A stretch of DNA of 25,451 nt, taken from a virus. The stretch spans positions 1 to 25,451 of IMG/VR virus record IMGVR_UViG_3300021964_000469. The stretch is one strand, 5' to 3'. Position numbers and translations under genes: made by a program. Positions within the stretch are counted from its first letter, which is position 1, and each line of letters starts with the position of its first letter. The notes under the pieces were generated by a model, which saw only the letters and a program-made list of their open reading frames with translations, was not told where the DNA came from and made no database searches. Below are positions 8,397 through 17,451 of this stretch, piece after piece.

Positions 8397-10639
8397 CCGA
8401 ATGCTACCTCCACTACCATGCCATTAATATCTAAACTAAAGGGATAGCTTTGTGATACATTTACTCTTGGATCACGGCTATATCCCAACACCCTAAACTC
8501 TTCCTTGCCTGTTACTGGCACTCTTTCATTAGACATATCATCAGTAACATTCCTAAAAACAAGATCATTATTGTTTACAGAAACGGCTAGAGTAGAATAC
8601 AAATCTAAAACAACCCTACTAATTCTTCTAGGCTCTCCAGTAAGTGGCCCACCAACAATACCTGCATCCACTGGCAAGGTCTTGATGAGAGGAGTGAATG
8701 CATAACCTATATAGCCAGTGGATACATTTGATTTAGCTAATGACGCATCTATTTCTCCTGAGGCTATAGTAAACTCACCAAGATAATCATTACCACTAAT
8801 TGCTTTTACAACAGCACCATTTGAAAAGTGTGATGTCAATCCACTGAATACACTGCTTGACGCACTAAACTCATCACAAAAGTCCATTGGCATATCTACC
8901 TGAAACTCTTCTAAAAATAACTTGTCTGATCCTGAACCATCATCCCTTGACGCAACAACAAACAATCTTTCAAATACACTACATATTGAATGCCACTTGC
9001 CTGCTGTATCCCACAATGTCCATCCTGCTTTATTATCTCCTCTAATAGAATAGAAGACAGCTATAGTTCCATCACTGTTTAAAAGAAAAGCATATGATTC
9101 ACTTCTGTTCAATGCACCTTTAATAGATGTTTGTTGTACAGGATTAAGTATTAAATGAGGTGCAAGACTTGATACAGCTACTGAGGTATAAGCTTGTTCA
9201 GCATCTGTAAACAAGAACTCTCTTAAAGCTGATCCAGTTGTTTGTATAAATAATGTAGCACCATCAAACACAGCAGGCTTTACAAACGATGCACCATATG
9301 GTGTCTGTCTGCGTATCTGTGCATTAGCAGGTGTAACTGGTTTATCTACTGGTGCTTGTACAAACAACTCTGCACCTGTAGTAAATACCTGTAAATCTCT
9401 GTTAGATACTAAATGTCTTACAGTAAATATCTCACCAACGTTTGCTGTAAGATCAAGTGCATCATTGTCTTCACCATCACCAACATCAAAGTTAAAATAC
9501 TGACCAGACTTACTACCCCATATACCATCAGGCTGTGCTAATGTACCACCAAACCACAATCTATTTTGGTGAAAGGTAACTGCTGCCGGAAAGCCACGCA
9601 CAGCAGAATAGCTTTGCTCTTGCCATTCGGTAGTTGCTGAACCAGTCTCAACTCTTGGTCTACCACCACCATCTTCTGAGGATGTGGCTTCATGACTTGT
9701 CTCAGTATTAAACTCATATGTGTTTTCATCTATCACAGCCGTTATAGTTCTTGTGCCGTTTAGCCTTATTATACCTATACCACCTACAGTTCCTGCTCTG
9801 TCTATAACAATAGTAGCACCTACAGATAATCCATGTAAGGCATGCGTCACTTGCACGACCAAACTACTTTCTGTTGTTTTAAATGCATTCAAATCTAATT
9901 GCTGTCTAAGAGTTCCATAAATAGTTGCTGTTACAGTTGTTGCGTTTGTATATCCAGTAATCTCTGCTTCAGCAGTTCCTATCTTAAGATATACACCAAC
10001 ATGATCTGATGTAAAATAATCAGCACTAGTTGTTAACGTTACTCCACTTCCACTTGTAGCACTAGCAGATATAGTTACACCCAATGCTTGGAAAGGATAA
10101 TAAGGTTGAAAAACATGCTCACTATTTGTTGATGATTCAAAAGTAAAAGTTTCAACTACAAATGTTGTAAGGCCTGTACGAACAATCTTTCTTGGTGCCA
10201 TTGTTTGATGACAGATAAACATAACGTCACCTTGCTGTGCAAACGTATACTCTTCTAAGTATGGTGCAGCAGTTGTATTTACTAACCAACTTTGTCCTGT
10301 TAAAGCTTGTATTGATGATATAGCACCCGTAGTAGGGCTAACCTGAAATATTTCTATACGTGTATTACTAAAAGCAATTATGTATTGCTCATCATCTGAA
10401 AATGAAAATGGTTCTATACGAACTGTTTGTCTAAGGTCTGAATCATAAGATGGACTGCTACCAAAGTTATGCCATCTTTTTGTGCCGGGTCTTTTAGTAA
10501 CTCCACCTTCGCCACGTATAAAGAAATTACGCACACGTTCTGCTGAGTTTTTATATATCGGTGAATCGGTTCTTGATGTTAATGAAGGACTAATTTCACC
10601 AAATTGGAAACTATTTTGTGGTATTCTAATCCTTGCCAT
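8393..10639 (-). CDS. Tail tubular protein B-like (tail nozzle)
   Basis: A 748-residue protein (T7 gp12 is about 794) whose N-terminus (FQFGEISPSLTSRTD, then GGVTKRPGTKRW) has the pattern of the large podovirus nozzle or stabilisation proteins: FxxGExSP, a tyrosine-rich line and a GGxxxRPGT motif. Most of the rest is beta-rich and Thr/Ser-rich, as expected for the propeller-like nozzle. It starts in a TAATG overlap with the tail tubular protein A gene and overlaps the next gene by four bases. The assembled product would form the end of the short tail that joins the fibres. Confidence 0.87.
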   Translation of the reverse strand: MARIRIPQNSFQFGEISPSLTSRTDSPIYKNSAERVRNFFIRGEGGVTKRPGTKRWHNFGSSPSYDSDLRQTVRIEPFSFSDDEQYIIAFSNTRIEIFQVSPTTGAISSIQALTGQSWLVNTTAAPYLEEYTFAQQGDVMFICHQTMAPRKIVRTGLTTFVVETFTFESSTNSEHVFQPYYPFQALGVTISASATSGSGVTLTTSADYFTSDHVGVYLKIGTAEAEITGYTNATTVTATIYGTLRQQLDLNAFKTTESSLVVQVTHALHGLSVGATIVIDRAGTVGGIGIIRLNGTRTITAVIDENTYEFNTETSHEATSSEDGGGRPRVETGSATTEWQEQSYSAVRGFPAAVTFHQNRLWFGGTLAQPDGIWGSKSGQYFNFDVGDGEDNDALDLTANVGEIFTVRHLVSNRDLQVFTTGAELFVQAPVDKPVTPANAQIRRQTPYGASFVKPAVFDGATLFIQTTGSALREFLFTDAEQAYTSVAVSSLAPHLILNPVQQTSIKGALNRSESYAFLLNSDGTIAVFYSIRGDNKAGWTLWDTAGKWHSICSVFERLFVVASRDDGSGSDKLFLEEFQVDMPMDFCDEFSASSSVFSGLTSHFSNGAVVKAISGNDYLGEFTIASGEIDASLAKSNVSTGYIGYAFTPLIKTLPVDAGIVGGPLTGEPRRISRVVLDLYSTLAVSVNNNDLVFRNVTDDMSNERVPVTGKEEFRVLGYSRDPRVNVSQSYPFSLDINGMVVEVAFG

Positions 10640-11226
10640 TAGCTTAACCTATTTGTTCTAAACCTCGTGGTAGATAATACTCTGGTTGTTTGCTGTTGAC
10701 CATCAAGGTTTCTAGCTTTAGCCATTAATCTTTCTGCTTTTACTTCCATCATTTCCATAAGCTTATCGTCTCTAGCTATTGCTGTTGCAAATACTGAAGC
10801 CAGTGAATACTGAACGGCAAGAGAAAAGTATGATGGAAAGTCTACTTCATCTGCCCTGTAAGTATAATCAGCTATCAAAGTATCATTTGTAGTTGAGTCA
10901 GAGAAAACTTTATCTCCATATACAGTGTACTGTATTTTATTATCATTTATTGTAACGGCATGTAGCATCAATAAGTTACTTGGTAACTGATGTGCTATAT
11001 CAAATCTGCCTGTAGGTGTATCTGTCAACTGATTAAGAACTGCCTGCTCTGTAGCAAATCTCCATCTACATATACACAAAGACGACCTAACGACATCCTC
11101 ATACATGTTAGAGGCTACCAATGCTTCCGTTGAACTACTTTCAAATGAAGTGATTGGTTCTGCACCGATAAGCACTAAGGCTCTTGATGCTATGTCTAAC
11201 GCTGAGTTGGATGCCGTTGAAGTCAT
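10639..11226 (-). CDS. Tail tubular protein A-like (adaptor/gatekeeper)
   Basis: 195 residues, practically the length of T7 gp11 (196). It has the family's opening pattern (SALDIASRALVLIGAEPITSFE) and a central segment with CRWRFAT, the Cys/Trp/Arg cluster usual in this family. It would form the adaptor ring between portal and nozzle. It lies between the 87-residue head protein (5-base gap) and tail tubular protein B (shared TAATG), matching T7-like gene order. I am confident of the family. Detailed contacts are not visible from sequence. Confidence 0.88.
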   Translation of the reverse strand: MTSTASNSALDIASRALVLIGAEPITSFESSSTEALVASNMYEDVVRSSLCICRWRFATEQAVLNQLTDTPTGRFDIAHQLPSNLLMLHAVTINDNKIQYTVYGDKVFSDSTTNDTLIADYTYRADEVDFPSYFSLAVQYSLASVFATAIARDDKLMEMMEVKAERLMAKARNLDGQQQTTRVLSTTRFRTNRLS

Positions 11227-11231
11227 ATAAT

Positions 11232-11495
11232 TTAGTCTGTGTCAGTTACTGTAATTGCTGTACCATCTGCTATATCAACAGTAGTACCATCATTTGATAA
11301 CACAACTGACAATGCAATTGTTGGTGCATCGCTATCATAAACGATAACTAAGTCACCAACATTCATCATAGTTGCTGCATCATTAAAGTAACCAGAAGCA
11401 CGAACTACTGATAACGCATCTGTACTTGAGTAGTACCACATATTGTAGCCACCACCACCTGACATGCGTGTTAGTCCATTAGAAGAATAAGCCAT
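11232..11495 (-). CDS. Small structural protein downstream of capsid gene
   Basis: An 87-residue protein starting SSNGLTRMSGGGGYNMWYYS, with beta-type content and a repeat-poor C-terminus rich in Thr, Asp and Val. Similar short proteins sit between the major capsid and adaptor genes in many marine podoviruses. They are usually annotated as hypothetical or structural, so a decoration or head-completion role is a guess. A strong ribosome site (AAGGAGA) precedes the ATG, consistent with high expression alongside the capsid protein. No catalytic motif is visible. Confidence 0.7.
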   Translation of the reverse strand: MAYSSNGLTRMSGGGGYNMWYYSSTDALSVVRASGYFNDAATMMNVGDLVIVYDSDAPTIALSVVLSNDGTTVDIADGTAITVTDTD

Positions 11496-11510
11496 ATATA
11501 AATCTCCTTA

Positions 11511-12323
11511 CTAGTTGTTATCAAGAAGTTCATAAATGCCGTTGTCGTCAATTACGACAGCACCCATGGACATCATTGATGTTGCTAAGTGTGAGACTCT
11601 TTCAGGTACATAATTTAACTCAGTAGTTACATTAGCACCAATTCCAAGTCCTATAGCAGTAGTGTGATATGCCATATTCTTACCGGCAGTTACAGCAGTT
11701 GTTGAAAAAATCTTAAAGCCTAAGAACTCTTTCATTGTCATGCCACCTGCATATGGTAAATTCTGATCGCCTACATAGTCAGAAGATGCAAACTCATTAA
11801 TTAAGAATAAGTCAGCAAATCCCTTTGGATGCATAGCAATATATCTATTTCCATCTTCAGGTAAGTTAGCAGAACCAAATGTTTCAAAAGCTGATAATAA
11901 ATCTGCTTTCTCTACAGCACTACTAGTGTCATGTAACTGAGTTGAATTAGCACCTGCATCCATAGCTGTAATAAGAATCTCATCTGTCTTACGGCCTAAT
12001 GCAGCAGCGGCTGAAGTAGCAATAGCTTGACGCTCATCAATGTTTGTCTTGAGTTCGTCTAACTTGTCAATGTACTCAGCAGCATAATAGTCTGCTAATG
12101 TTGCTTCTACGTTAGTATGATCTAGTTCCATCGGAGTAACCATACCGTTCCTTGATTTAGTTGAAGCTGAACCAGTACCGATTTTTTGAAAGCGTACTAC
12201 GCTTCCTGCAACATTGCTTACGTTACGAACAGTGTTCATTAACTTTGAACCCATTCTTTGGTATGCAAGATGTACCTCGGACTCGAACTGCTTAATAAAG
12301 GCTTGATCTATTGTGTTAGCCAT
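11511..12323 (-). CDS. Major capsid protein
   Basis: A 270-residue protein with the composition and layout of HK97-fold phage capsid proteins. It has a helical N-terminus (FIKQFESEVHLAYQRMGSKL), a mid domain with DYYAAEYIDKLDELKTNIDE like the long spine helix, and a segment with YIAMHPKGFADLF and SDYVGDQNLPYAGG typical of the A domain. It is smaller than T7 gp10A (about 345), and no extra Ig-like domain is seen. The ribosome site AAAGGA is good. The gene lies after scaffold and before the neck genes. A late-element copy is 146 bases upstream (12469-12479), within the end of the preceding gene, which would give this abundant protein its own transcript. Confidence 0.88.
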   Translation of the reverse strand: MANTIDQAFIKQFESEVHLAYQRMGSKLMNTVRNVSNVAGSVVRFQKIGTGSASTKSRNGMVTPMELDHTNVEATLADYYAAEYIDKLDELKTNIDERQAIATSAAAALGRKTDEILITAMDAGANSTQLHDTSSAVEKADLLSAFETFGSANLPEDGNRYIAMHPKGFADLFLINEFASSDYVGDQNLPYAGGMTMKEFLGFKIFSTTAVTAGKNMAYHTTAIGLGIGANVTTELNYVPERVSHLATSMMSMGAVVIDDNGIYELLDNN

Positions 12324-12413
12324 TATTAGTCCTTTCCCTGCTTATTGCAGTTTGTTGTTTAAGTTGCTATCGGTTGTCTGTTTTGGGCTTCATCCAGTTA
12401 TCCGTTAGGGCTG
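12324..12413 (-). other. Leader gap before the capsid gene
   Basis: A 90-base non-coding gap between the gp13-like stop and the capsid ATG. On the minus strand it begins GCTGACAGC, a very small dyad, and ends in the capsid ribosome site AAAGGA. It lacks a terminator-type hairpin with a T-run. It probably serves as the 5' leader of the transcript starting at the 12469-12479 element. Confidence 0.4.
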
Positions 12414-12947
12414 TCAGCTTATTACAGGCCGTGTATCTTCAAGGGATTGCATATAATAAAGGTTTTGACAACGCACAAATCGTAAAACGTGATATCCATT
12501 ACTAGAAATAGCAGAAGGTAAAAAGCCAAAACCAAGATATTCCAACCAACTTAAAGTCTTGTAGTGATCTATTGGGCATACGTTTTCCAATAAAAAGTAT
12601 TTATCTTGGAAGTAATCAACAATAGATGGTGACAATTTAACAAATGTTTTTGGATATTGTTCTACTACAGGACTGCATAGCATCCAAATTCTTGCTACCA
12701 AGTCATGTTGTGGAACAACGCCAAACATCATTACAGGTTTTTCTTTTAACAAAACGGTATAAGTTTCTGCTGTATCTACTTGTAATGATTGCATTAATGC
12801 TCGCCATGGTGACACACCTGCAATCAAACATTCTCGTAGATCAGTATCCCTTAAATTATGTTGAAGCTTTTCAGCATGACTTGGCCTGCTCTTTACTATT
12901 TTAGCAATGCCATAATCACCCTCACCCGTAAAGACGCTTCCACTCAT
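12414..12947 (-). CDS. T7 gp13-like / GNAT-like virion-assembly protein (DUF2833-like)
   Basis: A 177-residue protein read from the ATG at 12947, chosen over an upstream in-frame ATG (12977) because a strong ribosome site (AGGAGGT) sits seven bases before it. The pattern is that of the gp13/DUF2833 group: a substrate-style N-terminus, then KPVMMFGVVP, ARIWMLCSP, and a C-terminal segment with CPIDHYKTLSWLEYLGF like the end of an acetyltransferase fold (known residue pattern: W-L-x-x-L-G-F). In T7 the homologue is needed for assembly of the internal core. It overlaps the scaffold gene by 26 bases. Enzymatic acetyl transfer is not established by sequence. Confidence 0.7.
   Translation of the reverse strand: MSGSVFTGEGDYGIAKIVKSRPSHAEKLQHNLRDTDLRECLIAGVSPWRALMQSLQVDTAETYTVLLKEKPVMMFGVVPQHDLVARIWMLCSPVVEQYPKTFVKLSPSIVDYFQDKYFLLENVCPIDHYKTLSWLEYLGFGFLPSAISSNGYHVLRFVRCQNLYYMQSLEDTRPVIS
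12469..12479 (-). promoter_or_regulatory. Late-element site 3 (TTTGTGCGTTG), inside gp13-like gene
   Basis: A copy of the repeated 11-mer in the same orientation as late transcription. It lies within coding sequence near the 3' end of the gp13-like gene (it encodes F-V-R-C), 146 bases before the capsid ATG. Its conservation inside a coding region argues for a DNA-level function such as a promoter for the capsid gene. A TATATG string lies 17 bases beyond TTGTGC, but the same spacing is not well kept at the other sites. Confidence 0.5.
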
Positions 12948-13647
12948 TATTGACCTCCTGTACAAATGCCGGATCACGTCTACCTTGCTGCCAGTATCTT
13001 GGGTCTTTCATCTTGGCTTCTACATCTTCTTTAGTAACTTGCCCTGCAATCGTACCCGGGCCTGATACATTAGCTGATTTAGTTTGCTCTATGATATGCT
13101 CTAAAGCTTTTATGCCTGCTGAACTTGCACCCAGTTCTGCAACAGCTTCCTGCATTGCAGGATCAGGAAAGAACTTGTTCATCCATAACTGTACAGCCTC
13201 AACTCTTTCATTAGCATTATCACCTAGTTCTTTTGATACTGCTTCAAGATCAGGTTGCTGACCCATAATAGCTGTAGCATATTTTTCTATGCCTTCAGCA
13301 AACTCTTCTTGGCTTAATCCGTTTTCCCATGAATAGTTAGACCACCAGTCAAGCAACTCATTATCTACAGCAGCCTGCTCATCTATAACTTCAGGTAATA
13401 CGTAATCACCAACTGCATCAGGCCTACTTGAAAATGCTTCTGTTTCCATTTCCTGTAATAGTTTATCACGTAATTCTTCTTCACCTTTACCAAGCTTACT
13501 TGATAACTCATCATATGATTTACGTAAGTCTTCAGGTGTCTGAAACTTTTCAGGTAGCCATTCAGGTCTTTCAGCCTGAACAGTTTCTGTTGTTTGTTCT
13601 ACTGGTGCTTCAGTAGCTTCACTTGGTGTTGCTGATGTTTCTTCCAT
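12922..13647 (-). CDS. Capsid scaffolding protein
   Basis: A 241-residue, strongly acidic protein with an N-terminal Glu/Thr/Pro-rich disordered stretch, then a motif of scaffold type (ERPEWLPEKFQTPEDLRKSY, as in T7 gp9 and related proteins). A helical body follows, then a basic C-terminus (DPRYWQQGRRDPAFVQEV) that would bind the capsid protein. T7 gp9 is about 307 residues. It lies one gene upstream of the capsid gene, and its ATG overlaps the end of the Bbp19-like gene by 29 bases. It should act during procapsid assembly and leave the mature particle. Confidence 0.87.
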   Translation of the reverse strand: MEETSATPSEATEAPVEQTTETVQAERPEWLPEKFQTPEDLRKSYDELSSKLGKGEEELRDKLLQEMETEAFSSRPDAVGDYVLPEVIDEQAAVDNELLDWWSNYSWENGLSQEEFAEGIEKYATAIMGQQPDLEAVSKELGDNANERVEAVQLWMNKFFPDPAMQEAVAELGASSAGIKALEHIIEQTKSANVSGPGTIAGQVTKEDVEAKMKDPRYWQQGRRDPAFVQEVNNEWKRLYG

Positions 13648-13906
13648 GGTTTATCCTCTCTGCATGTTGAACTCGTTTGGCAATCAATGCCACTAGATAT
13701 CTTTGCCCTTCAAGATGCCTTAACTCTTCAGAACTTATATTAGCTCCTGTTATAGCTTCTATTGTTATGGACTTCAGATATTGTAGGGTAGCCAGTCCAC
13801 TGGGAGTATTGAATGTACTGGCTAAATCTAAAGAAATTTTCTCATCATTATTCTTGGAGCGAGGGTATCCATCAACCCCCAAGTGCTTGGATGCTTGGGT
13901 TTGCAT
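13619..13906 (-). CDS. Bbp19-like small protein
   Basis: A 95-residue protein whose central pattern FNTPSGLATLQYL...LEGQRYLVALIAKRV matches the short phage domain known as Bbp19-like: F-x-T-x-x-G-x-x-x-L followed by E-G-x-R and a hydrophobic helix. This type of protein sits between portal and scaffold genes in many podoviruses and has no firmly known role, though a head-assembly function is likely. It overlaps the portal C-terminus by 35 bases and the scaffold start by 29, in different frames. AGGAA about ten bases before the ATG is the likely ribosome site. Confidence 0.7.
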   Translation of the reverse strand: MQTQASKHLGVDGYPRSKNNDEKISLDLASTFNTPSGLATLQYLKSITIEAITGANISSEELRHLEGQRYLVALIAKRVQHAERINHGRNISNTK

Positions 13907-15422
13907 TCGGGTCTATTCCTGTTTGTTGTTGCATCTGTTGTGCCATCTGTACCATGCGTTGTCTCTCACCAACATCACGGATCAACTGGTCTGGCACACC
14001 AAATTTCTTGGCTAAATAGATTGCTGTTTCTTCTGAGGAGACTAGGAGGTTAATCACCTCAGGGCCGAAACGCCCTGCGACCATTTCTAAGAACCTATCT
14101 AGGGACACAATGTCTTGGTTAGATTGTGCCTGTGCCAGTGGGGAAACGCTTTTAATCTTAACTTGCCTGCCATTAACTGTTGGTATTTCTATCCTGCCTT
14201 GCTTAGTTAGTAAGTATATTACACGTTGTAATACTGGCTGTACCATCTCAGCTTGCAATCTACCAAATGCTGAACCTATCTTTCTTGATAGATCAGCCAT
14301 ACGTTCTGCAACTTCTGTTGCTGAAGCAGGTGTCCTGTTAGGATCACCAAGCATATCATTGTACAAAGCACGCTTAATATTATTCCTCATATCATTAAGA
14401 ACCAAGTTAGCGACATCAAAGTTGCCTGCTGCTCTTATTGGTTGCAATCCATTAGAGTTAGGTGCTTTAGGTATAACAGTTCCCGGCACTAGGTTTATTG
14501 TATCTACGTTGATAACGCCATCATCATCCATTTGATAGATGCCTGATATAGCCATCTGTGCATTCTCAAGAACTAATTCGATTGTAAGGTTGGCACTCTT
14601 AATAGCACTTAATGCATTAACAGCAGGGCCTCTACCATAAACCTCACCACTTGCTTTACTCCATCTAAAAGCAATAAATGGATTAGAGCCTATGCCATTA
14701 TACTCTTCATTCAATATAAGCTTCTTATCACCCATCTCTATAACCATATAGCTATAGCGTTCTTCATTTGGTTTGTCATAAAGCTTACATGATACCTCTA
14801 GTATCTTGCATTTACTATCAGGATACTTCTGTATCTTGTCTAAGGTTTGCTCAGTAAAACTACCTCTTGGATATGCAATAGGTAAGTCACTAAACTTTAA
14901 ATCTCTTTCTCTATAAACATGATCAATTCTTCCATCAGGGCCTGTATCCAATACAACATGTGGCAATGGGATAGAATGGAAACGTATTGGGTTTACAGCA
15001 TCACCTTCAGTAACAGCAAGTACAGCAGTACCAAGAGCAAGGTCTATAAAACATTCATGTATCTCTTGTGCAAAGTTAGATGTCTGTAGTATTTCAAATA
15101 CATAATTTGTGACTTCATCTAGCTTGTTATTTATTTCATCTGCTTCTTCAGCAGGAACTTCCCCACCGGCAACAAAGTCTGCCCATCTAGCAAAGTTAGG
15201 AACTAATCCTGCCTGCAATCTTGATGCAAATTCCTGCACACCAACAACAGCAGTCTCATCAAATATACGATCATCACGTCTTTGACCGGGAGTATAGTTC
15301 TTGAACCCCTGTCTTTGTGGTAAACAATACTCAAAGATTTCATCGTAGAGTTCTTCAAACTCACGTCTGATTGTCTTGGCCTTTTCATATTTAGCCATGT
15401 AGCCTTGGGCTATATCATGCAT
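13872..15422 (-). CDS. Portal (head-tail connector) protein
   Basis: 516 residues (T7 gp8 is 536). It has the opening of the podovirus head-to-tail connecting family: Y-x-x-x-x-x-x-R-x-x-F-E-x-L-Y near residues 12-26, then LPQRQGF, and the motif FDETAVVGVQEFASRLQAGL around residues 54-73. A later line, YGRGPAVNALSAIKSANL, matches the family's Y-G-R-G-P-x-x-x-x-L signature. The C-terminus is Gln-rich (QMAQQMQQQTG). The dodecameric ring would form the DNA channel and dock the terminase. It starts in a TAATG overlap with the 71-residue gene. Confidence 0.93.
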   Translation of the reverse strand: MHDIAQGYMAKYEKAKTIRREFEELYDEIFEYCLPQRQGFKNYTPGQRRDDRIFDETAVVGVQEFASRLQAGLVPNFARWADFVAGGEVPAEEADEINNKLDEVTNYVFEILQTSNFAQEIHECFIDLALGTAVLAVTEGDAVNPIRFHSIPLPHVVLDTGPDGRIDHVYRERDLKFSDLPIAYPRGSFTEQTLDKIQKYPDSKCKILEVSCKLYDKPNEERYSYMVIEMGDKKLILNEEYNGIGSNPFIAFRWSKASGEVYGRGPAVNALSAIKSANLTIELVLENAQMAISGIYQMDDDGVINVDTINLVPGTVIPKAPNSNGLQPIRAAGNFDVANLVLNDMRNNIKRALYNDMLGDPNRTPASATEVAERMADLSRKIGSAFGRLQAEMVQPVLQRVIYLLTKQGRIEIPTVNGRQVKIKSVSPLAQAQSNQDIVSLDRFLEMVAGRFGPEVINLLVSSEETAIYLAKKFGVPDQLIRDVGERQRMVQMAQQMQQQTGIDPNANPSIQALGG

Positions 15423-15637
15423 TATGAATACCTGTTATAAAAACCTACACCACCACCTGAACCAGACAACAATGATCTTCTACCTGTACCTTTTCGCCTT
15501 CTTGAAACAGTTTCTTCCAAAGCTTCTTGTTTCATTTCAGCAGTCTTAACCTGCTCTTTAGCCTTTTCAGATTCTCTTTCTTTTTCTAATTCAGGATCGG
15601 GTGCAGGTGTTTTTGATCCACCACCGGGTAAACACAT
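15422..15637 (-). CDS. Small charged protein between terminase and portal
   Basis: 71 residues. It has a Pro/Gly-rich start (MCLPGGGSKTPAPDPELEKE), a central charged helix (about residues 15-45), a basic turn (SRRRKGTGRRSLL) and a glycine-aromatic tail (GGGVGFYNRYS). The RRSLL-SGSGGG-x-GFY ending is common to short proteins encoded just before podovirus portals. They are usually called hypothetical and may be minor structural or connector-associated proteins. It has a strong ribosome site (AAGGAG) and its own late-element copy upstream (15684-15694). Function unknown. Confidence 0.75.
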   Translation of the reverse strand: MCLPGGGSKTPAPDPELEKERESEKAKEQVKTAEMKQEALEETVSRRRKGTGRRSLLSGSGGGVGFYNRYS

Positions 15638-15683
15638 ATGAATCTCCTTTTCTTTAACGCATACATATTAAATTAATAATACA

Positions 15684-15694
15684 CAACGCACAAA
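15684..15694 (-). promoter_or_regulatory. Late-element site 2 (TTTGTGCGTTG)
   Basis: Repeated 11-mer in the gap between the large terminase stop (15697) and the 71-residue gene (15637). It points towards portal, scaffold and downstream head genes. Downstream on the minus strand there is TAATAT 17 bases after TTGTGC, which could serve as a -10 box for a sigma70-type enzyme, but the -10 match is poor at other copies. Confidence 0.5.
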
Positions 15695-15696
15695 TG

Positions 15697-17217
15697 TTAT
15701 AACCTAGACCAAAGACCTTGTCTTCTTTGTTGTTTAGGTTGTCTAGTAAATACATCAAACTCTCTTCTAGCATTGAATGCCTTAACAGTTTTGAACTGAC
15801 CCATCACTTGTCTGCCCTCTCCTGACCCTAACATAAGGTACTGCAAGGCATCATGTATATGAGAAAACCTATCCTTTGATGGTTTGTCTTCATACCTTTC
15901 ACCTGATACTTGCATTCTTCTATAGTGATAGCCACCTTCAAAACCTTTAATCAATTCTTTACATCTATAGTCTATCAAAACACCTGACTGCCCATCAACC
16001 ATACGTTGCAATGGGCCTGATACAGACTCTAGTCTTAATGCTACATCATTACTATGTGTTGGTCTAGCTTGAAGTCCTGCACCTCTTAATATTTGAAATG
16101 GAGTAGATTCATCTGTCTGTGCCCTGAAGTCGCCTGCCGGATCACCAAATATATTAACATCACAGTTAGCGTAACGTGTTGCTATCTCTGCTCTAAGCAA
16201 TTCAGCAAATCTAACTATACCCATATCAAAGGCAACTATCTCCTGTAATATAAGCCAACGACCTCTAACCTTCTGCCCAAAGACAGCAGCAGGGGTCAAG
16301 CCAAAATCTAATCCAATAAATAAAGGCATACCATCAGCAACAGGTATTTCTTCTTTCGCTACATGTACATCGGCTCTAAACATATTATATACTGGCTTGC
16401 CGTCTTGTATATGCCCAAGCCTATTCATAACATAAACATCTATCCAACTTTTGGTTTTACCTTGAATAAGGTTAGGATAATAACTTGGCATCATGTTCTT
16501 TTTGTTTTCAGCTAACGGATTAGGATTATATTTTAATACCAATCCCTCATCATCTTTTTCCTCTAACATAGCTGATGGTTGTGTATAGAACTTCCAGTTG
16601 TCAGGTTTTACCAACATCCTAGATTCTTCAGAACTTATATGATCGGGTACAGGAACTTCGCCTGCCATGATTGGCCACCAATGATCTTCTTCAGGAGCAT
16701 TGGTATCTGCAATCACACCAGTCCATGTTGGCCCTCCATCTCTCATGGATGGATATCTACCCACACGCATAGTACATGCATCAATAATTGACTTGGGTAT
16801 TTCCCTAGCCTCATTAATCCATATGCCAGTTAGTTCTAATGAAAGAAGTTTCTTTACGTCTTCAGGTCTATCGAGTGCAAGGAATATAACTTCCAACTCC
16901 AAGTCACTCTTGGATATCTTGTGCGTATATGGAACTGACCAAGAAAACCTACCCCAATCTTCTTCCGGAAACCAATCCAACCAAGTCTTAATCGTGGTAG
17001 TGCGAAGCTGAGGATTTGTGTTTCTGATGATAGCCCAACGACTTTTCCTTTTGCCATCTGGTGATTTCTCCTGCATTAATGCTCGTCTGAATACTTCTAC
17101 AGAACAAGCTACTGATTTACCTGAACCTACTGGCCCTCTAATACCACGAAAAAAGGTATCATCCTTCATAAAATTTTTACAGACATCACCATCAGGTTTG
17201 TATTTAAAGTTGGTCAA
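15697..17217 (-). CDS. Terminase large subunit (TTG start)
   Basis: 506 residues with the two expected activities. The ATPase half has Walker A GPVGSGKS (28-35) and Walker B GIWINEA (131-137, with the Glu at 136). The nuclease half has GLDFG (302-306, Asp304), FGDPAGD (357-363) and HIHDAL (453-458), supplying acidic metal ligands. It cuts concatemeric DNA and drives it through the portal. The start is TTG: a stop lies two codons upstream in frame, the next ATG would remove conserved N-terminal residues, and AAGGA lies about ten bases before the TTG. Its first 14 bases overlap the end of the 64-residue gene. Confidence 0.93.
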   Translation of the reverse strand: MTNFKYKPDGDVCKNFMKDDTFFRGIRGPVGSGKSVACSVEVFRRALMQEKSPDGKRKSRWAIIRNTNPQLRTTTIKTWLDWFPEEDWGRFSWSVPYTHKISKSDLELEVIFLALDRPEDVKKLLSLELTGIWINEAREIPKSIIDACTMRVGRYPSMRDGGPTWTGVIADTNAPEEDHWWPIMAGEVPVPDHISSEESRMLVKPDNWKFYTQPSAMLEEKDDEGLVLKYNPNPLAENKKNMMPSYYPNLIQGKTKSWIDVYVMNRLGHIQDGKPVYNMFRADVHVAKEEIPVADGMPLFIGLDFGLTPAAVFGQKVRGRWLILQEIVAFDMGIVRFAELLRAEIATRYANCDVNIFGDPAGDFRAQTDESTPFQILRGAGLQARPTHSNDVALRLESVSGPLQRMVDGQSGVLIDYRCKELIKGFEGGYHYRRMQVSGERYEDKPSKDRFSHIHDALQYLMLGSGEGRQVMGQFKTVKAFNARREFDVFTRQPKQQRRQGLWSRL

Positions 17218-17398
17218 CTTTCATATCCTTACCAACTTTCATAAGCTTTTCCACCACCTCAGGTGCAATGGCTGCAATCATTTTGTCTGCTTCATAATCT
17301 GTACAGAACTGTTCCGGGTAATGTTTGAAGTGTACGTTCTTAACAACTATACGAAGTATATCTCTTTCTTCTTTCTTGAGAGTATGTAAGAAGCTCAT
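17204..17398 (-). CDS. Small protein overlapping terminase start
   Basis: A 64-residue protein from the ATG at 17398 (an upstream TTG in the same frame is less likely, as AAGAG precedes this ATG). The sequence is helical and includes DILRIVVKNVHFKHYP and ADKMIAAIAPEVVEKLMKVG. Short proteins of this kind are often encoded directly before the large terminase gene in marine podoviruses, but I know of no function. Its last 14 bases overlap the terminase start in another frame, suggesting coupled translation of the TTG-started terminase. Confidence 0.65.
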   Translation of the reverse strand: MSFLHTLKKEERDILRIVVKNVHFKHYPEQFCTDYEADKMIAAIAPEVVEKLMKVGKDMKVDQL

Positions 17399-17451
17399 TA
17401 GACAACTCTTGTTTTCTCTTTTATTTGTTTTACTCTTAAAGCATGACAATA

